From Lentzea tibetensis (GTDB lineage: Bacteria > Actinomycetota > Actinomycetes > Mycobacteriales > Pseudonocardiaceae), in the NCBI RefSeq assembly GCF_007845675.1, contig NZ_VOBR01000027.1, forward strand, positions 21,031 through 77,983: a stretch of DNA of 56,953 bases. Reading direction: 5' to 3'. Made by a program: the position numbers and the translations under genes. Of the stretch, positions 28,254 to 36,742 are shown in pieces (positions within the stretch are counted from its first letter, which is position 1; every line of letters begins with the position of its first letter). The notes beneath the pieces are model-generated. The model made no database searches, was not told the DNA's origin, and was given only the letters and a program-made list of their open reading frames with translations.

Positions 28254-28436
28254 ATGGGTACCGATGACAAGTTCGAGAACAAGGCTGAGGAACTCAAGGG
28301 TCGCGCGAAGGAGAAGCTGGGCGAGGCGACCGACAACGAGCAGTGGGAGGCCGAGGGCCGGGCCGAGCGCGCCAAGGGTGCGCTGAAGCAGGCCGGCGAG
28401 AAGGTCAAGGACGCCTTCCGCAGCGACCACAAGTAG
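28254..28436 (+). CDS. csbD: CsbD-like stress protein
   Basis: A 60-residue CsbD-family protein. DKFENKAEELKGRAKEKLGEATDNEQWEAEG is the family's helical, Lys/Glu-rich core. CsbD is a sigma-B regulon member in Bacillus with unknown biochemical role. A sigma-B-like promoter lies directly upstream here. The udgX start follows the stop by 8 bases, so the two may share a message. Confidence 0.9.
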   Translation: MGTDDKFENKAEELKGRAKEKLGEATDNEQWEAEGRAERAKGALKQAGEKVKDAFRSDHK

Positions 28437-28444
28437 ACGCTTCC

Positions 28445-29046
28445 GTGAGCGCCGCCGCGTTCGTCCCCGCCGGGGCGAGCCTGGCGGCGCTCCGTCGTGC
28501 GGCGGTCGAGTGCCGTGGCTGTGACCTCTACCAGCACGCGGATCGGACCGTTTCGGCGAGGGACCGTCGCACGCGCGGATCGTCATGGTGGGCGAGCAGC
28601 CCGGTGATCGCGAGGACGTCGAAGGTCACCCGTTCGTCGGGCCCGCCGGCCGGCTGTTGGACAAGGCGCTGGACGAGGTCGGCATCGACCGCGGGCAGGT
28701 GTACCTGACGAACGCGGTCAAGCACTTCAAGTTCACCGAGCGCGGCAAGCGGCGCATCCACGCGCAGCCGAAGCGGTCCGAGGTCCTGGCCTGCCTGCCG
28801 TGGCTCTCCGCCGAGCTGGACGTGATCGAGCCGCGGCTGGTCGTGGTTCTGGGTGCCGTCGCGGCGAAAGCGCTGTTGGGGCCGAGCTTCAAGCTGACCG
28901 CTCACCGCGGTGAGGTGCTGCCGGGGGAGCACTACGACCTGATCGCGACCGTGCACCCGTCCGCCGTGCTGCGCGCACCGGAGCGGGACAAGGCCTACGC
29001 CGAGTTCGTCGCGGATCTCAGGGTCGTCAAGAAGGTCCGGGTGTAG
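28445..29046 (+). pseudogene. udgX: UdgX-type uracil-DNA glycosylase with a one-base frameshift
   Basis: Reading from GTG 28445 (SAAAFVPAG...LAALRRAAVECRGCDLY) gives the N-terminus of UdgX, including the CxxC of the iron-sulfur site. That frame then fails. From about 28552 a different frame continues with FGEGPSHARIVMVGEQPGD, EGHPFVGPAGRLLDKALDE, the UdgX-specific KRRIH loop (GKRRIHAQP) and the C-terminal VHPSAVLR, ending at 29046. One base is missing near TTTC at 28551-28554; restoring it would give the expected TVFGEGP. UdgX binds uracil-DNA covalently through the His of KRRIH. As written the gene is broken. Translation could restart at ATG 28585, but that product would lose two cluster cysteines. 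A sequencing error is possible. Confidence 0.85.
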
Positions 29047-29048
29047 GA

Positions 29049-29216
29049 CGACCCCCGGACTGCTTCCCCGCGCTAGGAGTAGCGGGGCCGAGCGGGACCA
29101 AGTGCTCGGAGTCCGGGGGTCGGGTGGCTGCCTGGTATTCACCAGGGGGTCACCGGTTGGTGGTCCTAGCGGACAGCCACCTCACGAGTCCCGTAGCTAT
29201 ACAACTGCGGACCACC
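29049..29216 (+). ncRNA. candidate structured RNA: two tandem three-way junctions
   Basis: Stem P1 has 13 perfect pairs (29049-29061 with 29110-29122) and encloses two adjacent hairpins: 29066-29087 (CGCTA-GGAG-TAGCG apex) and CCGAGC/GCTCGG (29088-29109). One base later, P4 (GTGGCTG 29124-29130 with CAGCCAC 29174-29180) encloses CCTGGT-ATTC-ACCAGG (29131-29146) and an 8-pair hairpin with loop GGTT (29147-29166). GGACCACC at 29209-29216 can pair perfectly with 29159-29166, competing with the last hairpin. P1 could serve partly as the udgX terminator, but that would not explain the rest. I do not recognise a known RNA class. Folding was by eye. Confidence 0.5.
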
Positions 29217-29397
29217 TCCTCTCATGTGTAAGGCGAACTTATGCGGTGATCACGGGCGTCGCAACGGAGTTTCGCCGAAAACGTATTCATCGGACCGTTA
29301 CCCACTCTTGACCCTGTGTGGGCCACGTCATACGCTGCGCAACTAGTACACATCCGATCTTTCGTTACCGCCGCCGCGGACACGAAGGGGTTGTGCA
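29217..29397. other. gene-free leader of the GH95-like gene
   Basis: Together with the structured segment before it, this completes a 351-base gap without a convincing gene. It contains a 40-codon open frame (29224-29346) with no ribosome binding site, which I do not believe, and the promoter at 29308-29336. Confidence 0.6.
29308..29336 (+). promoter_or_regulatory. housekeeping-type promoter of the GH95-like gene
   Basis: TTGACC - 17 bases - TACGCT is a near-consensus sigma-70/HrdB promoter. The expected start point near 29343 leaves a leader of about 55 bases before GTG 29398. Confidence 0.65.
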
Positions 29398-32250
29398 GTG
29401 GACCTCTCGCGGCGAGGGCTGCTCGGTGGCGTCATGGCGGGTGCGGCGTTGACCGCTCTACCGGTGAACGCGGAGGCGGCCCCCACGGATGTGGAGATCA
29501 CCGGTGGTGCGTCGATCAGGAACCGGATGCGCACCGACCAGGAGTGGTCGCGGTTCCTCGCCGGGCAGGACCTCGTCTGGCAGCGCGTGCCGCGCGCCTG
29601 GTACGAGGGTCCCTTCCTGGGCAACGGTTTCCTGGCCATGCAGGTCTACCGCGAGCCGGGTGCGAACGCGCTGCGGTTCACCGTCGACCACGCCAAGGTG
29701 CAGGACCACAGACCCGAGTTCGGCAACGAGTGGGGCGTGGCGCGGCTGCCCGTCGGACGGCTGCTGCTCACCCCGGTCGGCAAGATCACCGGGGTCGACC
29801 TGCGCCTCGACCTGTGGAACGCCGAGCTGCGCGGCACCGTGCTCACCGACAAGGGCGAGCTGGCCGTCCGCGCGTTCATCCACGCCCAGAAGTCGTTGCT
29901 GCTGCTGGACGTCCGGCCGACCTCGGGTGAGCGCGAGTTCAAGCTGGAGTACCAGGCGCTGGACGCGCTGAGCCCGCGCACCATCCGCGAGCCACCGCCC
30001 AAGACGTTCCCGCTCAACCCGAAGCCGACGACGCGCACCGAGAACGGCACGACGATCGTCACGCAGGAGATGGTCGCCGGCGGGCAGACCGCGACGGCGT
30101 ACTGGACGCGGAAACGGCACGGCCGCACGGACTTCGCGCTGTCCGTGACGCACACCTTCCCGGATCGGGCCGCGGACGCGATCGTCCGCGACACGGTGGC
30201 GCGGGCCCAGGCGACGCCGTCCGAGGTGCTGCGCCACCAGCACCAGAAGTGGTGGCACCGCTTCTACCGCGCGAGCTTCGTGTCCGTGCCGGACGCGCTG
30301 ATGCAGAGCTTCTACTGGATCCAGTTGTACAAGCTCGCGTCCGCGGCCCGCGCCGAGGCGCCGATCATGCCGACCACCGGGCCGTGGCTGGAGCCGACGC
30401 CGTGGCCTTCGGTGTGGTTCAACCTCAACGCGCAGCTCGAGTACTGGCCCGTCTACGGCGCCAACCATCTCGACCTCGACCCGATCCCGCGCACCATCTC
30501 GCAGAACCAGCAGATCCTCGTCGACGCGCTGCGCCCCGAGTTCCGCACCGACTCGATGGGCCTGCGCCGCAGTGCCGATCCAACGTTCCAGGACGCCGGG
30601 TTCGTCGGCTCGCCGCTGCACCCGTCGCCGGATCCCGAGCTGGGCAACCTGCCGTGGCTGCTGCACAACGCGTGGCTGTCCTACCGGCACACCATGGACG
30701 AGACGATCCTGCGCGACACGGTGTTCCCGGTGCTGCGCCGGTCCACCAACTACTACCTGCACTTCCTGCGCAAGGGCAACGACGGCAAGCTGCACCTGCT
30801 GCCGACCTACTCGCCCGAGTACGGCGTCGCGCCGGACTGCAACTTCGATCTCGGTCTGCTGCGCTGGAGCTGCCGCACGCTGCTGGACTCCGCGCGGATC
30901 CTGAAGATCAGCGACCCGCTCGCGCCCAAGTGGCAGGAAGTGCTCGACACGCTCGTCGACTACCCGGCCGACGCGAACGGGTTCATGATCGGCGCGGGCG
31001 TGCCGTTCGCCAAGTCGCACCGGCACTACTCGCACATGCTCGCCGTCTACCCGCTGCACCTGGTCAACTGGGAGCAGCCGCAGTCGCGCGACCTCATCGA
31101 GAAGTCGTTGCGGCACTGGCTGAGCTTCGAGGGATCGCTCCGCGGCTTCACGTTCACCGGCGCGGCGTCGATCGCGGCGCAGATGACGCGCGGCGACGAG
31201 GCGCTGCGGTACCTGCGCGAGTTCGTGGCGCGGTTCGCGCAGCCGAACACCATGTACTTCGAGGCCGGTCCGGTCATCGAGACGCCGTTGTCCGGCGCGA
31301 AGTCGTTGCAGGACATGCTGTGCCAGAGCTGGGGTGACGTGATCCGGATCTTCCCGGCCGTCCCGTCGGCCTGGAAGGACGTGGTGCTGCACGACTTCCG
31401 CACCGAGGGCGCGTTCCTCGTCAGCGCGGTGCGCAAGGAGGGCGTCACGCAGTTCGTGCGCGTGCGGTCCGAGGCCGGTGCGCCGTGCCGCGTCCGCACC
31501 GGGATCGCGGGCAAGCTGAAGGTGCACGGGTGCGCGCGCTGGCGGGTCGAGGGTGACGTGGTCGTGCTGGAGCTGCACCGCGGCCAGGAGGCCGTGATCC
31601 ACGCGGCGGGCGCGCACCCGGACTTCACCATCGCGCCGGTGAAGATCACCGAGCCCGCTCGTGCGTGGGGGCTGCCCGCGTTGCCGCCGGGCGGTGTCGC
31701 GGCACCGGTCGACATCACGGGGCTCTTCGACAACGACGGGTTGAGCAACGAGTTCACCAGCCGGGACGGCGACTTCGACGGCGCGGGCAACACCTACCCC
31801 GCCGCACAGGTGCCGCAGACCGGGGGAGTGACCGACGACGGCATCCCGTTCGAGTTCACCAACGGCGACGAGGCGAGCAAGAACAACGTCATCGCGGCTG
31901 GCCAGACCATCGCGATGCCCGCGGGCAGGTACGCGAAGCTGCACCTGCTGGCCGCCGCCGACACCGGCAACGTCGACGCACCCGGTGTCGCGACCTATGT
32001 GGACGGTACGACCGCGCCGATCCGCTTCGCCGTGACGGCATGGCGTTCGGGACCGCAGTTCGGTGAGAGCGAGCCGATCACCACGACGCTGATGCACACG
32101 CCGTCCGGGCCGCAGCAGGCGAAGGTCGCGATCTTCCACCAGGTGATCGGGCTCGACCCCGCGCGCGACCTCGCGTCCATCACGTTGCCGAAGCTGGCGG
32201 GTCCACGCCTGCACGTCTTCGGCATCACCTTGGAGAAAGCCAAGGCCTGA
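29398..32250 (+). CDS. Tat-exported GH95-like glycoside hydrolase with C-terminal beta domain
   Basis: A 950-residue protein (GTG 29398, AAGGGG 7 bases upstream) with a Tat signal (SRRGLLGG, cleavage about residue 28). The (alpha/alpha)6-barrel shows FNLNAQLEYWPVY, equivalent to the NxN...NYW motif of GH95 whose Asn residues help catalysis, and HRHYSHMLAVYPL, equivalent to HRHxSHLxxxYP. GH95 enzymes are alpha-L-fucosidases or alpha-L-galactosidases; sequences this divergent may have other exo-activities. From about residue 730 a beta-rich domain follows (VDITGLFDNDGLSNE...DGDFDGAGNTYPA), like carbohydrate-associated domains on secreted actinobacterial hydrolases. It starts a three-gene secreted-enzyme block. 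Confidence 0.8.
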   Translation: MDLSRRGLLGGVMAGAALTALPVNAEAAPTDVEITGGASIRNRMRTDQEWSRFLAGQDLVWQRVPRAWYEGPFLGNGFLAMQVYREPGANALRFTVDHAKVQDHRPEFGNEWGVARLPVGRLLLTPVGKITGVDLRLDLWNAELRGTVLTDKGELAVRAFIHAQKSLLLLDVRPTSGEREFKLEYQALDALSPRTIREPPPKTFPLNPKPTTRTENGTTIVTQEMVAGGQTATAYWTRKRHGRTDFALSVTHTFPDRAADAIVRDTVARAQATPSEVLRHQHQKWWHRFYRASFVSVPDALMQSFYWIQLYKLASAARAEAPIMPTTGPWLEPTPWPSVWFNLNAQLEYWPVYGANHLDLDPIPRTISQNQQILVDALRPEFRTDSMGLRRSADPTFQDAGFVGSPLHPSPDPELGNLPWLLHNAWLSYRHTMDETILRDTVFPVLRRSTNYYLHFLRKGNDGKLHLLPTYSPEYGVAPDCNFDLGLLRWSCRTLLDSARILKISDPLAPKWQEVLDTLVDYPADANGFMIGAGVPFAKSHRHYSHMLAVYPLHLVNWEQPQSRDLIEKSLRHWLSFEGSLRGFTFTGAASIAAQMTRGDEALRYLREFVARFAQPNTMYFEAGPVIETPLSGAKSLQDMLCQSWGDVIRIFPAVPSAWKDVVLHDFRTEGAFLVSAVRKEGVTQFVRVRSEAGAPCRVRTGIAGKLKVHGCARWRVEGDVVVLELHRGQEAVIHAAGAHPDFTIAPVKITEPARAWGLPALPPGGVAAPVDITGLFDNDGLSNEFTSRDGDFDGAGNTYPAAQVPQTGGVTDDGIPFEFTNGDEASKNNVIAAGQTIAMPAGRYAKLHLLAAADTGNVDAPGVATYVDGTTAPIRFAVTAWRSGPQFGESEPITTTLMHTPSGPQQAKVAIFHQVIGLDPARDLASITLPKLAGPRLHVFGITLEKAKA

Positions 32251-32299
32251 CTTCCACGGATACCGCCGCCGCCGAAGGAGAGATCCGAAGGAGGCACCA

Positions 32300-33088
32300 A
32301 TGTCAGAGCTGACTCGTCGAGACGCCGTGAAACTCGGCGCGCTCGGAGCCGTCACCCTGGGGGGTCTGGCCGCTCGTCCCGCGTACGCCGACCCCGTGAT
32401 CCAGGCGGACTGGGTGCTGAAGTGGAGCCCGAACCCGGCGACGGACGGCCTGCGCGCGTTCGAGGGACTGGAGGACGACCGCTCCGGTTCGCACAAGCCG
32501 GTCAAGCACATCTACGTCGAGGGCGACCACTTCCGGTTCGACATGCACACCCGTGACCGCGACGGCTCGGACCGGCAGCGCAACGAGTCCAAGGGCATGC
32601 GCTCGGGCAACACCGTGCACAAGATCATGAAAGACGAGACCTGGAAGATCACCTACCAGGCGTTCTGGCCGTCGTCGCTGACCGCGACGACGCGGTTCTG
32701 CCACATCTTCCAGATGAAGGTCCAGGACGTCGGTGGTCCACTGTGGACGCTTACACCGCGGGCGAAGGACAAGCCCACCATGACCGTGGACACGAGGCGC
32801 GACAACGACGCGCTCACGTCGCACGACGCCGGCGACTACACGGCGATGCAGAACAAGTGGGTTGACGTCGAGTGGGACTTCAAGGCGTCCAACAGCGGCG
32901 GCTACCTGCACTGGAAGATCAGCGACGCGGGCACCGTGCTCGCCGACGGACGCACGACCGCCGTGGACCTGTGGCGGGACAAGAACTACCTGCGGCCCAA
33001 GTGGGGCATCTACCGCAGCATCGAGAGCGCAGGCCTGAAGGACTGTTACCAGCTCATCCGCAACTACAGGGGATACAAGTGGCAGTAG
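32300..33088 (+). CDS. Tat-exported putative polysaccharide lyase (jelly-roll fold)
   Basis: A 262-residue protein with GGAGGC before ATG 32300 and a Tat signal (TRRDAVKLGALG, cleavage after AYA about residue 30). The body has features of the heparin-lyase-I/PL20-like jelly roll: HIYVEGDHFRFDMHTRDRDG, WKITYQAFWP, CHIFQMK, WVDVEWDFKAS and near the end PKWGIYRSIES. This resembles Pfam polysaccharide lyases acting on uronic-acid polymers. Family placement is from overall pattern only; the substrate could be a pectin or another polyuronate. It overlaps the GH27 gene by 10 bases. Confidence 0.6.
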   Translation: MSELTRRDAVKLGALGAVTLGGLAARPAYADPVIQADWVLKWSPNPATDGLRAFEGLEDDRSGSHKPVKHIYVEGDHFRFDMHTRDRDGSDRQRNESKGMRSGNTVHKIMKDETWKITYQAFWPSSLTATTRFCHIFQMKVQDVGGPLWTLTPRAKDKPTMTVDTRRDNDALTSHDAGDYTAMQNKWVDVEWDFKASNSGGYLHWKISDAGTVLADGRTTAVDLWRDKNYLRPKWGIYRSIESAGLKDCYQLIRNYRGYKWQ

Positions 33089-35091
33089 TGAGAACGATCG
33101 TCACGACGCTGGCGCTCGTCGCCGCGTCACTCGCGGTACCCGCGTCGGTGATCCAGGCACCGCCCGCGGTCGCCGCGGAGCCCGAGCTCGCGATGACCCC
33201 GCCGATGGGGTTCAACAACTGGAACGCCACGGGTTGTGACGTCGACGAGAAGCTCATCAGGGACATGGCGGACATCTTCGTGTCCTCCGGCCTGAAGGAG
33301 GCGGGCTACCAGTACGTCAACGTCGACGACTGCTGGGCCGACGCCGAGCGCGACCCGGCGACCGGCAGGCTGCGCAACCACCCGACGAAGTTCCCCAGCG
33401 GCATCAAGGCGCTCGGGGACTACATCCACTCGAAGGGCCTGAAGTTCGGCATCTACACGAGCGCGGGCACGCAGACGTGCGCGAAGACGATGCCGGGCGG
33501 TCTCGACCACGAGGAGATCGATGCGCAGACGTTCGCCGACTGGGGCGTCGACTACCTCAAGTACGACAACTGCAACAACCAGAACCGCCCGTTCCTCGAG
33601 CGGTACACGAAGATGCGCGACGCGTTGAAGAAGACCGGGCGTCCCATCGTGTTCTCGATCTGCGAGTGGGGTCAGAACAAGCCGTGGGAGTGGGGCAAGG
33701 GCGTCGGCCAGCTCTGGCGCACCACGGGTGACATCAACGACACCTACACCAAGATGATCGAGATCCTGAAGCTGAACGCGCCGCTGGCGTCCTACGGCGG
33801 TCCGGGCCACTGGAACGACCCGGACATGCTGGAGGTCGGCAACGGTGGCATGACGAACACCGAGTACCGCAGCCACTTCAACCTGTGGGCGGTCATGGCC
33901 GCGCCGCTGCTGATCGGCTCGGACCTGCGCAAGGTGTCCAAAGCGGATTTCGACATCCTGCTGAACTCCGACGTCATCGCGGTCAACCAGGACAAGCTCG
34001 GCGCGCAGGGCACGGTGCTCAAGAACGCCAACGGTCACTGGGTCTTCGTCAAGCCGCTGGCCAACGGCGACAAGGCGGTCACGTTCTTCAACGAGGGCGA
34101 GGTCAACGCGACGATCTCCACCACGGCGCAGGAGATCGGCCTGCCGCGCAGCATCGGCTACACCGTGCGGGACCTGTGGCAGCACAAGGATCTGCAGTCC
34201 GCGGGCACCCTCACGGCGTCACTGCCGCCGCACGGCAGCGCGATGTTCCGCATCAAGGCGTCGCAGGACTGGTTCCGCCACGAGCCGTCCATCGACGCGG
34301 CGATCGACGTGGCCGCCCCGCACCAGGGCATTCCCGGCACCATCGTGCCCGCGGGCGAGCCGTTCACGACGACCGTGACGGCGACCAACCAGGCACCGAT
34401 CCCCGTGCTGGACGCCTCGGTGGCCTTGAAGGCACCGCAGGGCTGGAAGGTCGAGCGGATCAAGTCGGAGCGCAAACACGTTCTGCTGCCGGGCAAAGCG
34501 GTGTCCGGGACCTGGCGCATCACGCCACCCGCCGGGGTGAGCCCCGGTGACTACCAGCTCGGCGGCGGGCTGGAGATGACGTGGGTGGGCCACGGCAGGC
34601 TGACCCGCACGTCCGGCTCGGGTCTGCTCGTGCCCGGTGCACCTCCTGCCGGTGTCGTCGACCTGGCGACGGTGAAGACCACCAAGGAACGCGGTGGCTA
34701 CGGCCCGATCGAGCGCAACATGTCCAACGGCGGCCCCAAGGGCAACGACGGCAAGCCCATGGCCATCAACGGGAAGAAGTACGCCACGGGCCTCGGCGGG
34801 CACGCACCGTCCGAGGTGATCCTCTACGTCGGCGGCAAGTGCTCGGCGTTCCAGGCCGACGTCGGCATCGACGACGAGCGCGACGCCGTGATGATGGGCT
34901 CGGCGACGTTCGAGGTGTGGGCCGACGGCAAGAAGGTGGCGGACAGCGGCCTGCGCACCTGGCAGGACGACGCGGTGACGCTGAACGCGTCCCTCGCCGG
35001 CGCGAAGTTCCTGCGCCTGGTCATCACCGACGGCGGCGACGGCGTCCGGTACGACCGAGGCGACTTCGCCACGCCGGTTCTCACCTGCTGA
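33079..35091 (+). CDS. secreted GH27 alpha-galactosidase with NEW3 and NPCBM domains
   Basis: A 670-residue enzyme. I use GTG 33079 with AGGGG just upstream; GTG 33088 is also possible. A Sec signal ends near VAAEP (about 31-35). The GH27 barrel shows TPPMGFNNWNA, YVNVDDCW, YLKYDNC (nucleophile Asp about 163) and WRTTGDI (acid/base Asp about 218), plus WNDPDML. A NEW3-type domain (VTATNQAPIPVLDASVAL, about 420-520) and a C-terminal NPCBM galactose-binding module (GYGPIERNMSNGG...GLGGHAPSEV, about 530-670) follow. It removes terminal alpha-galactose. It is the last gene of the block, followed by a strong terminator. Confidence 0.92.
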   Translation: MAVVRTIVTTLALVAASLAVPASVIQAPPAVAAEPELAMTPPMGFNNWNATGCDVDEKLIRDMADIFVSSGLKEAGYQYVNVDDCWADAERDPATGRLRNHPTKFPSGIKALGDYIHSKGLKFGIYTSAGTQTCAKTMPGGLDHEEIDAQTFADWGVDYLKYDNCNNQNRPFLERYTKMRDALKKTGRPIVFSICEWGQNKPWEWGKGVGQLWRTTGDINDTYTKMIEILKLNAPLASYGGPGHWNDPDMLEVGNGGMTNTEYRSHFNLWAVMAAPLLIGSDLRKVSKADFDILLNSDVIAVNQDKLGAQGTVLKNANGHWVFVKPLANGDKAVTFFNEGEVNATISTTAQEIGLPRSIGYTVRDLWQHKDLQSAGTLTASLPPHGSAMFRIKASQDWFRHEPSIDAAIDVAAPHQGIPGTIVPAGEPFTTTVTATNQAPIPVLDASVALKAPQGWKVERIKSERKHVLLPGKAVSGTWRITPPAGVSPGDYQLGGGLEMTWVGHGRLTRTSGSGLLVPGAPPAGVVDLATVKTTKERGGYGPIERNMSNGGPKGNDGKPMAINGKKYATGLGGHAPSEVILYVGGKCSAFQADVGIDDERDAVMMGSATFEVWADGKKVADSGLRTWQDDAVTLNASLAGAKFLRLVITDGGDGVRYDRGDFATPVLTC

Positions 35092-35104
35092 CCCGGTAGT
35101 GCCG

Positions 35105-35143
35105 TCAGGGCCGCGCTTGCGGACTCCGCAAGCGTGGCCCTGA
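35105..35143 (+). terminator. strong terminator after the GH27 gene
   Basis: An 18-bp stem with one G-U pair (TCAGGGCCGCGCTTGCGG-ACT-CCGC...CCTGA) lies 13 bases after the stop and is followed by TGGTTT. Confidence 0.85.
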
Positions 35144-35168
35144 TGGTTTCACCAGGTCAGAACCAGCT

Positions 35169-35366
35169 CTGGTAGGCGAGCACCCGCTGGCCGAGTCGCT
35201 CACGACGGCGTTGATGCTGGCGTTGCAGGCGGTCGGCAGGCCGGGGGAGGCGCTGACGTCGTACCAGCGGATCAGGCGCCGTCTCGTGGACGAGCTGGGG
35301 CTGGATCCTGGACCGCAGCTGCGGGCGGCGCATCAGGCGATCCTGCGCGGTGGACGAACCGGCTGA
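35169..35366 (+). pseudogene. 3' fragment of a SARP/BTAD-domain regulator gene
   Basis: The plus-strand frame encodes LVGEHPLAESLTTALMLALQ, AVGRPGEALTSYQRIRRRLV and DELGLDPGPQLRAAHQAIL, then a stop at 35364. This is the C-terminal half of a bacterial transcriptional activation domain (BTAD) as in SARP/AfsR regulators: LxxEHPLRExL...GRxxEALxxYxRxRRxLxxELGLxPGPxLRxLxxxIL. The DNA-binding part and any start are missing; upstream is the GH27 terminator. The fragment overlaps the 3' end of the amino-acid permease gene on the opposite strand (35272-35366). Confidence 0.88.
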
Positions 35367-36636
35367 ACGCCAGCACCACCAGCACGAGGACGGCGGTCGA
35401 CAGGATCTGCACGCGGGCCTGGTCGTCGAGCAGCATCAGCACGATCACGCCACCCATCCCGGCCAGCGCGAGCCAGGTCAGGTACGGGTAGCCCCACATG
35501 GGCACGGCGGGCGCGACCATCGTCCGCCGCAACCGCAGCTCCGACACGGCGACGAACGCCCACACGACGAGCAGCGCTGAGCCGACCGCGTTGAGCAGGT
35601 AGAGGAAGATCGTGTCCGGCCACAGCAGGTTGAGCACCACGGACACGAACCCGAACGCGGTGGACGCGAGCACCGCGTAGCGCGGCACCCCGTGCCACGT
35701 GTCGAGCATCTTCCGCGGCGCCTCACCGCGTTCGGCGAGCGAGTAGAGCATCCGGGCAGCGCCGAACAGCGTCGCGTTGATGGCGCTGAGCAGTGCGACG
35801 AACACGACCACGTTCATGATCTGGCCGGCACCGGGCACGCCGATGCGATCGAGCACCGCGACGTACGGGCTGGCGCCGACTTCGGCCGAGTCCCACGGCA
35901 GCAGCGTCACGATGACGACCATGGAACCCAGGTAGAACACGAGCAGCCGGAACATCGACGAGCGGACGGCCTTGCCGACGGCGCGCTTCGGGTCCTCGGC
36001 GTCCGCGGCGGCGATCGTCACGACCTCGATGCCGCCGAACGCGAACACCACGGCGAGCAGGCCGGCCGCGACGCCACCCCAGCCGTGCGGCAGGAAGTCG
36101 CGGAGGTTCGTGAAGCCGACGGCCGAGGTGTCCGGCAGCAGGCCGAAGATCGCCAGGCCGCCGAGGATCAGGAAGATGATGATCGCGGCCACCTTGAGCG
36201 CCGCGAACCAGAACTCGAACTCGCCGAACGAGCGGACCGGTGCCAGGTTCACCGCGGTCAGCACCGACATGAACAGCAGCACCCACGCCCACTGGGGGAT
36301 CGCGGGCCACCAGGACGTCGCGAGCGTCGCCGCGCCGGTCGCCTCGACTGCCAGCACCACCACGACCGTCGACCAGTAGACCCAGCCGACGGTGAAGCCC
36401 GCCCACTGGCCGAGCGCCTTCTCGGCGTGCACGGAGAACGCGCCGCGCGACGGGTACTCGGCGGCCATCTCCGCGAGCATCCGCATCACCAGCAGGGCGA
36501 GCAGACCGGCCAGGGTGAAGGACACCAGGATGCCCGGACCGGCGACCGCGATGCCGGCGCCGGTGCCGACGAAGAGGCCCGCACCGATCACACCGCCCAG
36601 GGCGATCATGGAGAGATGACGCTGACGCAGGGACAT
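35272..36636 (-). CDS. amino-acid permease (APC superfamily), C-tail read through SARP remnant
   Basis: From ATG 36636 (GGAG 7 bases upstream) the product has about 454 residues and 12 hydrophobic segments. RQRHLSMIALGGVIGAGLFVGTGAGI is the AAT-family (LysP/GabP/ProY) opening, and EYPSRGAFSVHAEKALG and FAFGGIEVVTIAAADAEDP are further signatures. It imports an amino acid by proton symport. The membrane domain ends near VLAFSRFVHRA. The last 27 or so residues (Ala/Pro-rich) are translated antisense to the SARP fragment, suggesting that the original 3' end was replaced. Substrate unknown; GABA or a basic amino acid would suit the gabT operon 7 kb away, but that link is weak. Confidence 0.88.
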   Translation of the reverse strand: MSLRQRHLSMIALGGVIGAGLFVGTGAGIAVAGPGILVSFTLAGLLALLVMRMLAEMAAEYPSRGAFSVHAEKALGQWAGFTVGWVYWSTVVVVLAVEATGAATLATSWWPAIPQWAWVLLFMSVLTAVNLAPVRSFGEFEFWFAALKVAAIIIFLILGGLAIFGLLPDTSAVGFTNLRDFLPHGWGGVAAGLLAVVFAFGGIEVVTIAAADAEDPKRAVGKAVRSSMFRLLVFYLGSMVVIVTLLPWDSAEVGASPYVAVLDRIGVPGAGQIMNVVVFVALLSAINATLFGAARMLYSLAERGEAPRKMLDTWHGVPRYAVLASTAFGFVSVVLNLLWPDTIFLYLLNAVGSALLVVWAFVAVSELRLRRTMVAPAVPMWGYPYLTWLALAGMGGVIVLMLLDDQARVQILSTAVLVLVVLAFSRFVHRAGSPDAPPAAAVQDPAPARPRDGA

Positions 36637-36742
36637 GCTCATTCTCCAGTTCAAGTGAGGCGATAGCGGAAGAATAGTGAATTCATGGTGGCGAGGAGTG
36701 AAATATTGTGACCTAGGCAACAAGCCGAAGTGGGTGAGGACG

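Noticed and set aside
29224-29346. 40-codon open frame in front of the GH95-like gene
   Set aside because: No ribosome binding site and a promoter inside it; composition is not gene-like.
35169-36636. Secondary-metabolite cluster controlled by the SARP
   Set aside because: Only a 66-codon fragment remains and no biosynthetic enzymes lie nearby.
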